Of a stretch of 64,000 nucleotides of DNA, positions 17,922 to 26,266 are shown one piece after another (the stretch's first letter is position 1; the number at the start of each line of letters is the position of its first letter). Origin of the DNA: Candidatus Bathyarchaeia archaeon. Its GTDB lineage: Archaea; Thermoproteota; Bathyarchaeia; Bathyarchaeales; Bathycorpusculaceae. A program made the position numbers and the translations under genes. Location of the stretch: positions 1,392,284-1,456,283 of the forward strand of contig JAVZEV010000001.1 of the NCBI GenBank assembly GCA_038873195.1, given 5' to 3'. The notes under the pieces were generated by a model, which searched no databases, was not told where the DNA came from, and saw only the letters and a list, made by a program, of their open reading frames with translations.

Positions 17922-18848
17922 TCAACTTGTTTCCTTCAATGGAATCTCTATCTTCATAAAATCTTCCGCTACTAGCGTGTTTTTGAAAAATTTCCGTGCT
18001 TCCGCTAGAAGTTTGCTTGTGTCTTCATATCTTGCGCTAACATGTGTAAGAACCAGCTGTTTTACTTTAGCCTTCTTGGCGTTTTTGGCAGCTTGGCTCG
18101 ACGTTGAATGTCCATCTTCTTCCGCTCTTTCAGCCAATTCATCATCCAGAGTAGCATCATGAATAAGCAAGTCTGCATTAGCCGCAAACTTTGCAAAACC
18201 TTTAAACGGTCTTGTGTCGCCCGTGTAAACAATTTTTCTTCCAGGTCTAGGCAACCCAGTAACTTCTTCTGGCTTTACCACTTTGCCATTTGGCAATCTA
18301 ACCTTGTGCCCATGTTGCAGTTTAGACCATAAAGGTCCTTCTGGAACACCTAACGCTTTGGCTTTTTCTGGAAAGAATCTTCCAGGTCGAGGCTTTTCTA
18401 TAAAGGCGTAGGCTAGGCTTGGGATTACATGGTTTGCCCACACTGCCTGAATTACATATTCGTTTTCTTCGCATACAACACCAGCCTCGTATATCTCGTG
18501 AACCTCAATTGGAAATGTCAAAACAAACTGAACTGTTTCCCTAATATTCTCTAGGAACCGCTTGATTCCCGATGGTCCGTAAATGTCAAGTTTCTTTTCT
18601 CTGTCAAGCAACGCCATGGTTTGCAAAAGCCCGGGCAAGCCGAGAACATGGTCGCCGTGCATGTGTGTTACGAAAATTTTCATTTTTTTGTGAAACCCTG
18701 CTTTAGCTTTTATCATTTGCCTTTGTACGCCTTCGCCGCAGTCGAACATTATTTGTTCGCCTTTGCGTTGAATAAGTACAGCAGGTAGGCTTCTTTTTGG
18801 TGTTGGAACGCTTCCGGCTGTGCCTAGGAAAACAACATGCAAACTCAT
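17922..18848 (-). CDS. rnz: Ribonuclease Z, tRNA 3'-end endonuclease
   Basis: 308 residues from the ATG at 18848, chosen because it lies four bases after the upstream gene's TAG with AGGTG just before; a longer reading of 314 aa would overlap that gene. It is a metallo-beta-lactamase fold with FVTHMHGDHVLGLPG (HxHxDH), the family start VVFLGTAGSVPTPKRSLP, YTGDTRPFKGF with the metal-binding Asp, and HSTSSQAAKNAKKA near the C-terminus. RNase Z removes the 3' trailer of pre-tRNA before CCA addition; the CCA-adding enzyme is encoded at 26853. It is last in a likely operon from HMG-CoA reductase. Confidence 0.95.
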   Translation of the reverse strand: MSLHVVFLGTAGSVPTPKRSLPAVLIQRKGEQIMFDCGEGVQRQMIKAKAGFHKKMKIFVTHMHGDHVLGLPGLLQTMALLDREKKLDIYGPSGIKRFLENIRETVQFVLTFPIEVHEIYEAGVVCEENEYVIQAVWANHVIPSLAYAFIEKPRPGRFFPEKAKALGVPEGPLWSKLQHGHKVRLPNGKVVKPEEVTGLPRPGRKIVYTGDTRPFKGFAKFAANADLLIHDATLDDELAERAEEDGHSTSSQAAKNAKKAKVKQLVLTHVSARYEDTSKLLAEARKFFKNTLVAEDFMKIEIPLKETS

Positions 18849-18852
18849 GTGT

Positions 18853-19890
18853 CTACACCTTTTCAAACACTGCTATTTCTCTTGTTAGGCTTCTGTGAAC
18901 ATAAACGAAATGGGATTCTAAATGTTTATAGCCTAAAGTTTCACCAGTTTTTTTAATGCCTAACGTTTTTGGTGCAGCCATGCAAACTCGTTGTCCCTTG
19001 CTAAGTATGCCGTGAACAGCCGCCAATACTTCCTCAACTATTTGCTTTGTGGAACGCTTAAGGGTTGTTGAGGACCTTCCATAAGGCGGGTCAGTTACGA
19101 CGCAGTCAACTTTTGTTATGGGTGGGTTGCATGCATCCGCAAGGATTACTCCTTCGGGCTTTATTCGGAAATAGTCTAAGTTTCTGAGGGTTCCTCTCAC
19201 CATGCGCTTTTGAATGTCCAAACCTAAAACGCGGCATCCGATGAACGCAGCTTCAATCAGTGTGCTTCCGGTTCCGCAGAAAGGGTCAAGAACGAGCGCT
19301 CCAGTTTTTGGTTTGGCCAAATTTACCATGCATCTGGCGAGTTTTGCCAGCATGGCTGATGGGTGGAAGAATGGTTTTTTCTTTGGTCGTCTTTCAACGA
19401 ATGGTTTTGGCGGAATCTCAGCAAGTGCTACGCCGAAAACAAATTTTTCTTCAGTTAAGAATCCTGTAAAGGTTTTATTTGGATTTTTAAGGTTCACTTT
19501 CGTTCTCTCTGTTTTATTAAGTATGAGTTCTCCGAGCTTTCTTTCAAGAAACATGCTGTCAATGTTAGGTGAGTAGTCTTTTACGTGGTGCACGCGGACG
19601 ACAAAGGTTTCTCCGTTTTTCAAAACCTCTTTCAAATTCACAATGCGCATATTTTTCAGTATCATATTTGTTTCGGCTTTGCAAGTAAATAATTCTAGCC
19701 CGCAAAGTCTCGTGAAAGCTGCTCTATGCTTTACGGCTTCGACGCATTTTGAATCCACTTCAAGTTTCAGAATCTGGTCAAGTTTCTCCAACGTTTTAAA
19801 GGCGAAATTTTCCGCTTCAAGTATTGCCTCTAACTCGGCAACTGGCAGAGTCTCATGTTCGCCTGAAAGCAGAAAGAAAAGTTTAGCCAC
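18853..19890 (-). CDS. tRNA (guanine-N2) methyltransferase, Trm-G10 type
   Basis: 345 residues from a GTG at 19890 that overlaps the end of the PRPP synthetase gene by 8 bp. The N-terminal half is a THUMP-containing RNA-binding region (about 60-165). The C-terminal half is a Rossmann methylase with LVLDPFCGTGSTLIEAAFIG (SAM site) and DPPYGRSS, the N2-guanine methylase motif. This matches archaeal Trm-G10, which dimethylates G10 of tRNA. The FHPSAMLAKLARCMVNLA segment before motif I is characteristic. It sits in an operon with RNase Z, consistent with tRNA maturation. Confidence 0.93.
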   Translation of the reverse strand: MAKLFFLLSGEHETLPVAELEAILEAENFAFKTLEKLDQILKLEVDSKCVEAVKHRAAFTRLCGLELFTCKAETNMILKNMRIVNLKEVLKNGETFVVRVHHVKDYSPNIDSMFLERKLGELILNKTERTKVNLKNPNKTFTGFLTEEKFVFGVALAEIPPKPFVERRPKKKPFFHPSAMLAKLARCMVNLAKPKTGALVLDPFCGTGSTLIEAAFIGCRVLGLDIQKRMVRGTLRNLDYFRIKPEGVILADACNPPITKVDCVVTDPPYGRSSTTLKRSTKQIVEEVLAAVHGILSKGQRVCMAAPKTLGIKKTGETLGYKHLESHFVYVHRSLTREIAVFEKV

Positions 19891-20767
19891 TTTGGCGTTC
19901 CTTCAAATGTTTAGCTATTAAGGGCGCTAGAGAAACCTTGCTAACATGACTTGGAATGCTGTCTGTGCCTACTATCTCCTCAACTCCAGCCTCAAGAATT
20001 CTTTTTTCTGCATCACTTATCAAAAGTGGATGTGCACACGCGGCAAACACTTTTCCTGCTCCAAGCTCTTTCAGAATTTTTGCAGCAGCAACTATTGTGC
20101 CGCCGGTGCTGATTATGTCGTCAAAGATTATCACGGTTTTTCCTTTAACGTTGAATGTTTTCTTTTCAACGCTAATCTGTCCAGTATAGCGGTCTCTATG
20201 CTTTTCTAAGTAGCCGCATTCTCCGCCGAGAACTTTTTTCGCTTCTTCCACAATGTAAATTGCACCCATGTCTGGAGCCAGCGCAAACGCTTTTGCAAAA
20301 CCTTTCTGCTTAAAATATTCTGCCAAGAGCGGAATGGCTGAAACGTTTTTTGCTTGAAAAGGAAATCTATTCAACACTTTTTCTTGGTGTACATTCACTG
20401 TTATTAGGCTATCAACTCCAACAGCTTTAAGCATCTGTGCTATGGCGTCTATGCTTACTGCTTCGCCTGGAAGGAAAATTTTGTCTTGGCGTGCGTAAGC
20501 AAGATAAGGCACGACCGCGGTTACTTTTTTTGCACCATGACGTTTGGCTGCATCAACAATAAGTGCTAGCTGTATTAGACGCGTGTCTTGTGGCGGGCTT
20601 GTGGTTTGGATTATGACTGCTTCTTCGTTCTTCACTGAACCTTCTAATCTCACGTAGGATTCTCCGTCTGGATAAGTTTTAGAAACCAACGGAGCTGTTT
20701 CTGCGTCTAAGAGTTTAGCTATTTTTTCGCCTAGTTCTCTTGACGCTGGACCGGGTATTATTTTCAT
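19883..20767 (-). CDS. prs: Ribose-phosphate pyrophosphokinase (PRPP synthetase)
   Basis: 294 residues. It makes PRPP from ribose 5-phosphate and ATP for purine, pyrimidine, histidine and tryptophan synthesis. It has the family start KIIPGPASRELGEKIAKLL, the ATP flexible loop around YLAYARQDKIFLPGE, and the PRPP-binding loop VIIFDDIISTGGTI. Length is near that of archaeal short PRPP synthetases (about 285-290). The ATG at 20767 follows the HMG-CoA reductase stop by 39 bp, and its 3' end overlaps trm-G10. The allosteric insertion seen in class I bacterial enzymes looks reduced. Confidence 0.95.
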   Translation of the reverse strand: MKIIPGPASRELGEKIAKLLDAETAPLVSKTYPDGESYVRLEGSVKNEEAVIIQTTSPPQDTRLIQLALIVDAAKRHGAKKVTAVVPYLAYARQDKIFLPGEAVSIDAIAQMLKAVGVDSLITVNVHQEKVLNRFPFQAKNVSAIPLLAEYFKQKGFAKAFALAPDMGAIYIVEEAKKVLGGECGYLEKHRDRYTGQISVEKKTFNVKGKTVIIFDDIISTGGTIVAAAKILKELGAGKVFAACAHPLLISDAEKRILEAGVEEIVGTDSIPSHVSKVSLAPLIAKHLKERQSG

Positions 20768-20806
20768 TTTGTTCGCCGCGGTTAAGAGTGCGGTTATCTT
20801 GGCTTT

Positions 20807-22084
20807 TTAGATTTTTCCAGTTGCCTTGTATTGTTCGATGAGCTCTTTTGCTCTGTCCATGCGGATTTTGCGTTCTTCAACCATTTTTTCGGCTACTAAA
20901 TCGATTAGTTCGCCTGTTGCGCCGGCTGCTACGGCTATGTTTCTTGCGTGAAGTGACATGTGTCCGCGTTGTATGCCTTCGTGTGCTAATGCGCGTAATG
21001 CGCCAAGGTTTTGTGCTAAACCAACGGCTGCTAAGACTTCTGCGAATTCGTTTGCGGTTTTTACCCCTAAGATTTTTATTGCTATTTTCGCTATTGGGTG
21101 GGTTCGCACTGCTCCGCCGATTAAGCCTACAGCCATTGGCAGTTCAATTGAGCCTACTAGGTCGCCGTTTTCGTTTTTCTCCCACGTTGAAAGCGTCGTG
21201 TAGTGTCCGTTTTTTACTGCGTATGCGTGGGCTCCTGCTTCGATTGCGCGGTGGTCGTTGCATGTTGCGATTATGACGGCTATTATGCCGTTCATTATGC
21301 CTTTGTTGTGGGTTGCGGCTCGGTATGGGTCTGCTGCTGCAAAGGCGGATGCGTTTACTATGCCGTCTACGACTTCTTCTCCGCCAACCGAATCTTTCGG
21401 CACTATGCACCATGCTCTGGCTAAACGTTTAACGGCTAAATTGGAGATTATTCGCAGGTAAACACGTCCGCCTGTTATGCGTTCTATTAATGGCGCTACA
21501 GCTTCAGCCATTGTGTTAACTGCGTTTGCGCCCATGGCGTCGCGGCAGTCAACGTGCAATTCTGTGATGAGCATCGGTCCTTGGGTTGTGTGGATTACTT
21601 TTGCGTCTAAGTCTTTTGCGCCGCCACCGACTGAAACGAGCACTGGGTCTTGGTCATTTGCTTTTTTTATGATGTCTTCTTTTGCTTGTAAAACGCGCAT
21701 TTTGGCTGCGTATGGATCTTTTATGCCGACTGCTTGTATTTGTCCGATCATTATTGGTGGTGTGCTGCTTGTGTGGAAGCCTCCGCCGTCGCGTGCCATT
21801 TTAGCTGCGTAACTGGCTGCTGCGACAACTGAGGGTTCCTCGATAGCCATTGGAATCAGATAGTCACGCTTGTTTATGAGGAAGTTTACGCCGATGCCTA
21901 AAGGTATGGGAATTGCACCGACAACGTTTTCTATCATGCGGTCAGCCAAATCCAAAGACAAAGAACCAGTATTCAGCAACAAAGCAGCTTCTTCATCTGT
22001 TAAACTAGCGAACTTTTTGACAAATTGCAAACGTTCTTTCGGACTAAGCTTATAAAAACCTGAAATCAAAGATGACTTACTCAT
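20807..22084 (-). CDS. mvaA: Hydroxymethylglutaryl-CoA reductase, class II
   Basis: 425 residues. It produces mevalonate for archaeal isoprenoid lipids in the biosynthetic direction. Catalytic features: the Glu in ENVVGAIPIPLGIGVNF, Lys in VGGGAKDLDAK, Asp in DPYRAATHNKGIMNG, and a late catalytic His in HEGIQRGHMSLHARN. The compact sequence and a C-terminal region that contains this His in the flap mark class II, the type of bacterial degradative enzymes and Archaeoglobus, not the class I enzyme of most archaea. It is first in a run with prs, trm-G10 and rnz. Cofactor preference (NADH or NADPH) cannot be read with certainty. Confidence 0.93.
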   Translation of the reverse strand: MSKSSLISGFYKLSPKERLQFVKKFASLTDEEAALLLNTGSLSLDLADRMIENVVGAIPIPLGIGVNFLINKRDYLIPMAIEEPSVVAAASYAAKMARDGGGFHTSSTPPIMIGQIQAVGIKDPYAAKMRVLQAKEDIIKKANDQDPVLVSVGGGAKDLDAKVIHTTQGPMLITELHVDCRDAMGANAVNTMAEAVAPLIERITGGRVYLRIISNLAVKRLARAWCIVPKDSVGGEEVVDGIVNASAFAAADPYRAATHNKGIMNGIIAVIIATCNDHRAIEAGAHAYAVKNGHYTTLSTWEKNENGDLVGSIELPMAVGLIGGAVRTHPIAKIAIKILGVKTANEFAEVLAAVGLAQNLGALRALAHEGIQRGHMSLHARNIAVAAGATGELIDLVAEKMVEERKIRMDRAKELIEQYKATGKI

Positions 22085-22151
22085 GCATTTTCACCAACTT
22101 CCTATTATCAAGAAATAAGGAAATAAAAATGCTTCTAGAGTCTGCATTTTT

Positions 22152-22718
22152 TTACGTGATTTCAAACGTAATTATGTAGAGCATGTAAGTTGATGTGCTA
22201 GGTTTAAGAATTTTTAAGTATGTATAAATAAGAGATGTGCCTGTGGCGTTTGCTGATGCTGTGATGCTTATGTAATTGTTACTACCCAAGACAAAATCGT
22301 AAAGGGCTCCGCTCGTTTGGTTATAACTACCATTAATGATTTCGATTTGTATACTTGTTGTGCTTCCATTGCGGAACCAAATTGTGCAGTTAGTTAAACG
22401 GGCTATGTCCGTACTATTAGAGTTAATTAACTGAAGCTGCCAGTCATCGGTTGTTTGATTGAGTATTTCTAAAACATCTGAATTGGTTGTTCCGCTGGAA
22501 ATTGCGACTTTAGCACTTGTACTGTTTGTATAAATGACCGTATTAGCAGTGACATTTTGAAGAACTACTAATGGCGGATCAATGGGCATTGATATTTGTT
22601 TTGTCATAATAAAAAATGTGTTACCGGCGACTGTGTGCTGTGTTTCTAATAAGACAGATAGAGCCAAAACTAGGTAAACGAATTGTCTAATTTTCTTAAC
22701 ATTAGCAAGTCTGTTCAT
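22152..22718 (-). CDS. Secreted beta-rich protein of unknown function
   Basis: 188 residues, beginning at 22718. A basic N-terminus and one hydrophobic segment (about 12-30, ending TVAG) form a signal peptide. The rest is rich in Thr, Ser, Ile and Asn with alternating beta pattern and many NxS/T sequons (NVTANT, NSTSAK, NQTTDD). No cysteine or catalytic motif is seen, and the family is not recognised. It lies 46 bp downstream of a second small secreted beta protein and a multispanning protein on the same strand, so these three are read as one envelope unit, perhaps filament or pilus components. That role is inference. Confidence 0.6.
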   Translation of the reverse strand: MNRLANVKKIRQFVYLVLALSVLLETQHTVAGNTFFIMTKQISMPIDPPLVVLQNVTANTVIYTNSTSAKVAISSGTTNSDVLEILNQTTDDWQLQLINSNSTDIARLTNCTIWFRNGSTTSIQIEIINGSYNQTSGALYDFVLGSNNYISITASANATGTSLIYTYLKILKPSTSTYMLYIITFEIT

Positions 22719-22764
22719 TTTTCAACCCAAACAAAGGATATAGAATAAAAAGGGGAAAATGGTG

Positions 22765-23319
22765 TTACTCTTGTACATCGATGGCTATTTGTAAGCTTGC
22801 AGTTACGCCTGCTGTCGCATCAGCTACAGCTTTGGTTTCGATTCGAATAGTCCACTCATCGTTGGAATCCATCTGCCGATAAGTAGTGCTCTCACTTAAT
22901 ATGAAGTAGTTCCCAGAGACGGTATAGTTGAGATAGCCCTTCTGTACACCTGTGTCATCGAGCAAGACAATGTTAAGGAAAGTGAAATTTGCCACGTCTG
23001 CCGTACCGTTTGTTATTGATATGTGACGCAATCTAACTGATGGAGTGCCAGATTGAGTGTTGCTCACGTTCACAGCTTTTTCGTAAGTCAAAGTAGTGTT
23101 AGGATAGGCTTTAAGAGATAAGGTAACTGACGTGTTACCTGTTCCCATAACTGATCCCGATGGCCAATCGACTCCATGGTCGAAGCACACAGTAACCGCA
23201 GTTGTCAAAGAACCTGAAATACTCAAGGAGTAATAGATTGCGGCGCTGACAGTTCCTATGAGTAACGTTGATATTAGCAATATTATGAATTTCAGGCTTT
23301 TCTTGTAGTTTATTTTCAT
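22765..23319 (-). CDS. Secreted beta-sandwich protein, possibly TasA/camelysin-like
   Basis: 184 residues from an ATG embedded in the previous stop (ATGA overlap). The signal peptide KSLKFIILLISTLLIGTVSA is followed by AIYYSLSISGSLTTAV, and the remainder is a predicted all-beta domain of about 160 residues with several NxS/T sites. Size, a short aromatic mature N-terminus and beta composition recall TasA/camelysin-type fibre subunits and the archaeal bundling pilins related to them, but I see no diagnostic motif; treat that as a hypothesis. Signal peptidases of the type that process such subunits are encoded at 1-1430. Confidence 0.6.
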   Translation of the reverse strand: MKINYKKSLKFIILLISTLLIGTVSAAIYYSLSISGSLTTAVTVCFDHGVDWPSGSVMGTGNTSVTLSLKAYPNTTLTYEKAVNVSNTQSGTPSVRLRHISITNGTADVANFTFLNIVLLDDTGVQKGYLNYTVSGNYFILSESTTYRQMDSNDEWTIRIETKAVADATAGVTASLQIAIDVQE

Positions 23320-24023
23320 TTTGTTGTTTCACCTCCTTTTCTTCTTTTTCTTTCTTTAAGCGTGTCTATCCATATTCTTGCGAGCACGTAGACGCTTACG
23401 CCCAAAACGAGGATGCAGGCTATTGCCAAGGCTACTGCTGAAGTTACGAAGGCTGCCTCCCCCCAAGAAGGCTTAAGAACTGCGTAAACGCTTGCGCCTG
23501 TTATTGCTGTGCCTGCACCTAGGGCTATGTACCACCATTTTGGTTTGAAGAATATGTATGTGCCTAACCCCACAACAAGCGTGTCGAACGCGACTATTGC
23601 TATGAAGGTTGTTTCCCATGTCATGTGTGGAAGCATCACTAAGGGATGAACGGCGATGTCGGCGTAGTTGGTTACGAAGAAAGTGGCTAAGACTATGGAG
23701 GGCAATGTGACGGTGAACATGAAAACTTTAGCGTAGTTCAAAAGCTTCTTTACTATTCCAAGATACGCGTTGACTGCGACGATGTTTGCCAAGGCTACAA
23801 CCAGATACAATAGGCTGTACCAGAACCGCATGTACTCGCCAAAAGACAGCATGAACTCTTTGCTTACGATTAGTTGTCCAAACCCAGCCAAAGCCGCAAC
23901 TTGATACAAGTACGGTAGGTGCCATGGAAAATGCCGGTCCAGTAGACATGTTAGCAAGCTTACGGCTAGAAAAAGATCTATGCCCAGCAGTGCGAAGAAC
24001 TCTGGTTGTAGTGGGGAAGGCAA
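23316..24023 (-). CDS. Multispanning membrane protein
   Basis: 235 residues from a TTG at 24023. About seven hydrophobic helices (near 8-28, 38-55, 66-86, 95-115, 133-155, 160-180 and 190-215) precede a very basic cytoplasmic tail (KERKRRKGG). No transporter or enzyme motif is recognised. Translation is coupled to the small secreted protein downstream, which argues for assembly or export of that protein, or a shared envelope role. A TATA-like element on the coding strand (complement of about 24055-24064) lies about 35 bp before the start, so a nearly leaderless message is possible; a palindrome sits just upstream of it. Confidence 0.65.
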   Translation of the reverse strand: MPSPLQPEFFALLGIDLFLAVSLLTCLLDRHFPWHLPYLYQVAALAGFGQLIVSKEFMLSFGEYMRFWYSLLYLVVALANIVAVNAYLGIVKKLLNYAKVFMFTVTLPSIVLATFFVTNYADIAVHPLVMLPHMTWETTFIAIVAFDTLVVGLGTYIFFKPKWWYIALGAGTAITGASVYAVLKPSWGEAAFVTSAVALAIACILVLGVSVYVLARIWIDTLKERKRRKGGETTK

Positions 24024-24071
24024 TTTCGGTACCGCACCCGAAAGTCTGGTTTCTTTTTATTTAAGACATAT

Positions 24072-24096
24072 GAATTCGGAATTCAAATCCGAATTC
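24072..24096. promoter_or_regulatory. 9-bp perfect inverted repeat, operator-like or terminator
   Basis: GAATTCGGA and TCCGAATTC flank a 7-base loop. It lies between the end of the exonuclease gene (24195) and the TATA-like element of the membrane/secreted trio (about 24055-24064), so it could bind a regulator of the trio or form a hairpin at the end of the upstream transcript. No T-run follows on the coding strand, which favours an operator. Confidence 0.45.
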
Positions 24097-24194
24097 TACA
24101 ATAGAAAGCGTGAAAATGGAAAATAATCTGTTGTATAGTAATGTGCAATACACACAGTAAAAGCGTCAATGCGACAGATGAGTGTGTTTGTGGG

Positions 24195-25196
24195 TTATTT
24201 TTTTGGCAGTGCTATGGCGGAGATTCCAAGGCGTTTGTGGATTTCTTTTGCAAGGATTTCTGCGTGTCCTACGCGGTAGTTGTCTGTTATGACGAGTTTG
24301 GGTTTTGAGCGTCTGACGTATTCGAGTAGTCCGTTGAAGTCTGAGTGGTCGCTTAGGGCTATGATGTATTCTTTTTCGTTTATTTCGCGGCATGGAGAGT
24401 TGAATTCCCAACCGCTAACGTAAACTCTGAAGGCGTTGGGACCTATTTTGCTTCGTGAGCCCATATGGTAGAAGGCTATGCAAGGCGCGTTTTTTTCCAG
24501 CATTTCTTTGGCTTCTCGTTCTTCAGAGAGTATTAAATGTCCAAGGCGCATGCCGTGTTGTTCGCAAACTTTTGACACGTGAAAGACTTTTTCCGGCACG
24601 ACGAAGGGTGCTTTTACATTGGCTTTGTGTAGGATTTGCATTACTTCTTGGAGTTTGCCGTGATAGCCGAAAACGTAAACTGTGCCTTGTTCTAGTCCAT
24701 GTTCTATGACGGAGATTAGGAGGTTTTTGATGTCTTTGGCGAAGGAGCGTTTGCATGTTGGGCCTCCATATGTGGCTTCCATGACGAGTGTGTCTGCGTC
24801 TAAAATTGGGGTTCCGTCGATTCTGAAGTCGCCTGTGAAAACTGTTTTTGTTCCTTCTTTGTCTTCTACGAGTACTTGTGCTGCGCCTAGGATGTGGTCG
24901 GCGCCGAAAAGTGTTATGTATTCGTCGTTGTATTGGAAGGTTTTGCCGTATTCGTGTGTTTCCACGTTGCCTTCCATTAGGAAGAGTGGTCCCATCATGA
25001 CATCGATTAAGTCTTTTGTTGCTTTTGTCATCAGCACTTTTTCGCATGTTCGGAGGCTTTGTTTTAAGCCGGTCATGTGGTCTGCGTGGGCGTGAGTGAC
25101 AACTCTTAATGGTCTTGTTTTGTCGAAGGCGTCGCATGCGACATGTTTTCCTAGAAGTACAGCGCCAGTTTCTGTTATTGTGGCTTGTGTGGACAA
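24195..25196 (-). CDS. Metallo-beta-lactamase-fold nuclease, RNA-processing exonuclease-like
   Basis: 333 residues. The metallo-beta-lactamase metal site is THAHADHMTGL (HxHxDH), with further ligands in GADHILGAAQ, FTGDF and the closing ALSDHSDFNGLLEYV. The DHSDF motif and PKLVITDNYRVGHA ending link it to the mRNA 3'-end processing/SNM1-like exonuclease group of archaea. It may trim RNA or process DNA ends; the sequence alone does not decide. It is the third gene of a unit with the UPF0200 kinase and the UPF0201 RNA-binding protein, spaced 13 bp from the latter, supporting an RNA role. Confidence 0.82.
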   Translation of the reverse strand: MSTQATITETGAVLLGKHVACDAFDKTRPLRVVTHAHADHMTGLKQSLRTCEKVLMTKATKDLIDVMMGPLFLMEGNVETHEYGKTFQYNDEYITLFGADHILGAAQVLVEDKEGTKTVFTGDFRIDGTPILDADTLVMEATYGGPTCKRSFAKDIKNLLISVIEHGLEQGTVYVFGYHGKLQEVMQILHKANVKAPFVVPEKVFHVSKVCEQHGMRLGHLILSEEREAKEMLEKNAPCIAFYHMGSRSKIGPNAFRVYVSGWEFNSPCREINEKEYIIALSDHSDFNGLLEYVRRSKPKLVITDNYRVGHAEILAKEIHKRLGISAIALPKK

Positions 25197-25209
25197 GGTT
25201 GTGCACCGG

Positions 25210-25611
25210 TCATGTGGTTTTGGGCGCGAGCCAGTCGATTAATTCTCTGGGGTTTTCGCATTCTATTTTGACTTTTATTGGTCCTAAGGGTGATTCTGCC
25301 ACTTCTTTAGAGAAGGATACATGTCCAGCGTATGCGACTTGTTTGTTTAGGTAGAAGTTTATAGTCTTTCCGCTTAATCCTTCGAATAATACTGCTCTTG
25401 CGGCGTCGCGGATGCGTTCTCTGCGGAGTAAATTGTAAAGTTTAGTGAGGGCTTCGCGTTCTGTTGCTTCTGCGGTTATTATAGCCCCCTTATATATAGG
25501 TTGAACCTTAGTTTGAATGTTGCCGAAAATGTTTTCGATGGCGCGTTTTACTTTTTCTTCGCTTTCTGTGGGGTTGATTTCAGCTTCCACGCAGACTTTT
25601 ATTTTGTCCAT
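25210..25611 (-). CDS. UPF0201 family RNA-binding protein
   Basis: 133 residues. KIKVCVEAEINPTESEEKV, followed by a mixed alpha/beta domain and the late VSFSKEVAESPLGPIKVKIE segment, matches the archaeal UPF0201 (PF01877) family, predicted to bind RNA and structurally related to ribosomal L5-like folds. The exact partner is unknown. Its start overlaps the end of the UPF0200 kinase gene by 13 bp; in many archaea these two families are adjacent, which supports both calls. No membrane segment or cysteine motif is present. Confidence 0.85.
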   Translation of the reverse strand: MDKIKVCVEAEINPTESEEKVKRAIENIFGNIQTKVQPIYKGAIITAEATEREALTKLYNLLRRERIRDAARAVLFEGLSGKTINFYLNKQVAYAGHVSFSKEVAESPLGPIKVKIECENPRELIDWLAPKTT

Positions 25612-26165
25612 TTTTGTTCGACTTTCCCGAGAACTTCTTTGGCTTTCCGTTTTACAAACTCATATTTTTCTTCGTTTACTATTAAGTGTTCAGCCATTGC
25701 TATGGCTTCGCCTAAACCAACGCTTAACTCGCGCATGTCTCTTTCGTGGAAGATTTCCCAATTGGCTGGGTCGTCGCTTCTTTGTCTATGATAAAGTCTT
25801 TTGAATCTTGTTTCAGGCGATGAATGAACCGCTATGAGTGTGAATTTTGGAAAATGCTTTTTGAATTCTTCAACTTCGTTTAAGCTGCGTATGCCATCCA
25901 CAAGAATTTTGCTGTCTGGCACGTTTTCTATTTTTGGAATACACCTTCTTGCTATGACGCCTTTTCCCTCTTTCTCTCGCAATTCAAGCATCACTCTGCC
26001 AATGTTTTGCGGGTTCAGCTCCAACCCCCTATGCGTTGTTTCCTCTCGCACCACATCACCCATCACAACAATGCCATAACCCATCTCTTTAGCGGCAGAA
26101 ACCACTATGGATTTTCCAGCTCCAGGCATACCAGCCAAACCAACAACAAATTTATTGCCAGTCAC
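25599..26165 (-). CDS. UPF0200 family nucleotide kinase, dephospho-CoA kinase-like
   Basis: 188 residues from a GTG at 26165. The P-loop is GLAGMPGAGKS; a GDVVREE segment, ILVDGIRS and the lid-like RLYHRQRSDDPANWE follow the layout of AAA-type nucleotide kinases related to dephospho-CoA kinase (CoaE). Archaeal UPF0200 proteins have been discussed as CoA-pathway kinases, but substrate is not proven by sequence. It leads the unit with UPF0201 and the MBL nuclease, and is divergent from the 2'-5' RNA ligase-like gene. Confidence 0.82.
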   Translation of the reverse strand: MTGNKFVVGLAGMPGAGKSIVVSAAKEMGYGIVVMGDVVREETTHRGLELNPQNIGRVMLELREKEGKGVIARRCIPKIENVPDSKILVDGIRSLNEVEEFKKHFPKFTLIAVHSSPETRFKRLYHRQRSDDPANWEIFHERDMRELSVGLGEAIAMAEHLIVNEEKYEFVKRKAKEVLGKVEQKWTK

Positions 26166-26266
26166 CTTGCATTTCCCTCTGGATAGACTTTGTCAGTAAC
26201 AGATAGCCTTTTACATTAAAAGCATTTATGAGAAAGTTAAATGAAAAGTAAGCGAAGGAATACGTA

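Noticed and set aside
20848..21276. Long open frame on the plus strand inside the HMG-CoA reductase gene
   Set aside because: Composition is dominated by Arg, Leu and Phe runs typical of antisense readings, and the minus-strand enzyme has complete catalytic motifs.
24523..25206. 227-codon open frame in another minus-strand register over the MBL nuclease
   Set aside because: Arg/His/Thr-rich low-complexity product, whereas the nuclease frame has full metal-binding motifs.
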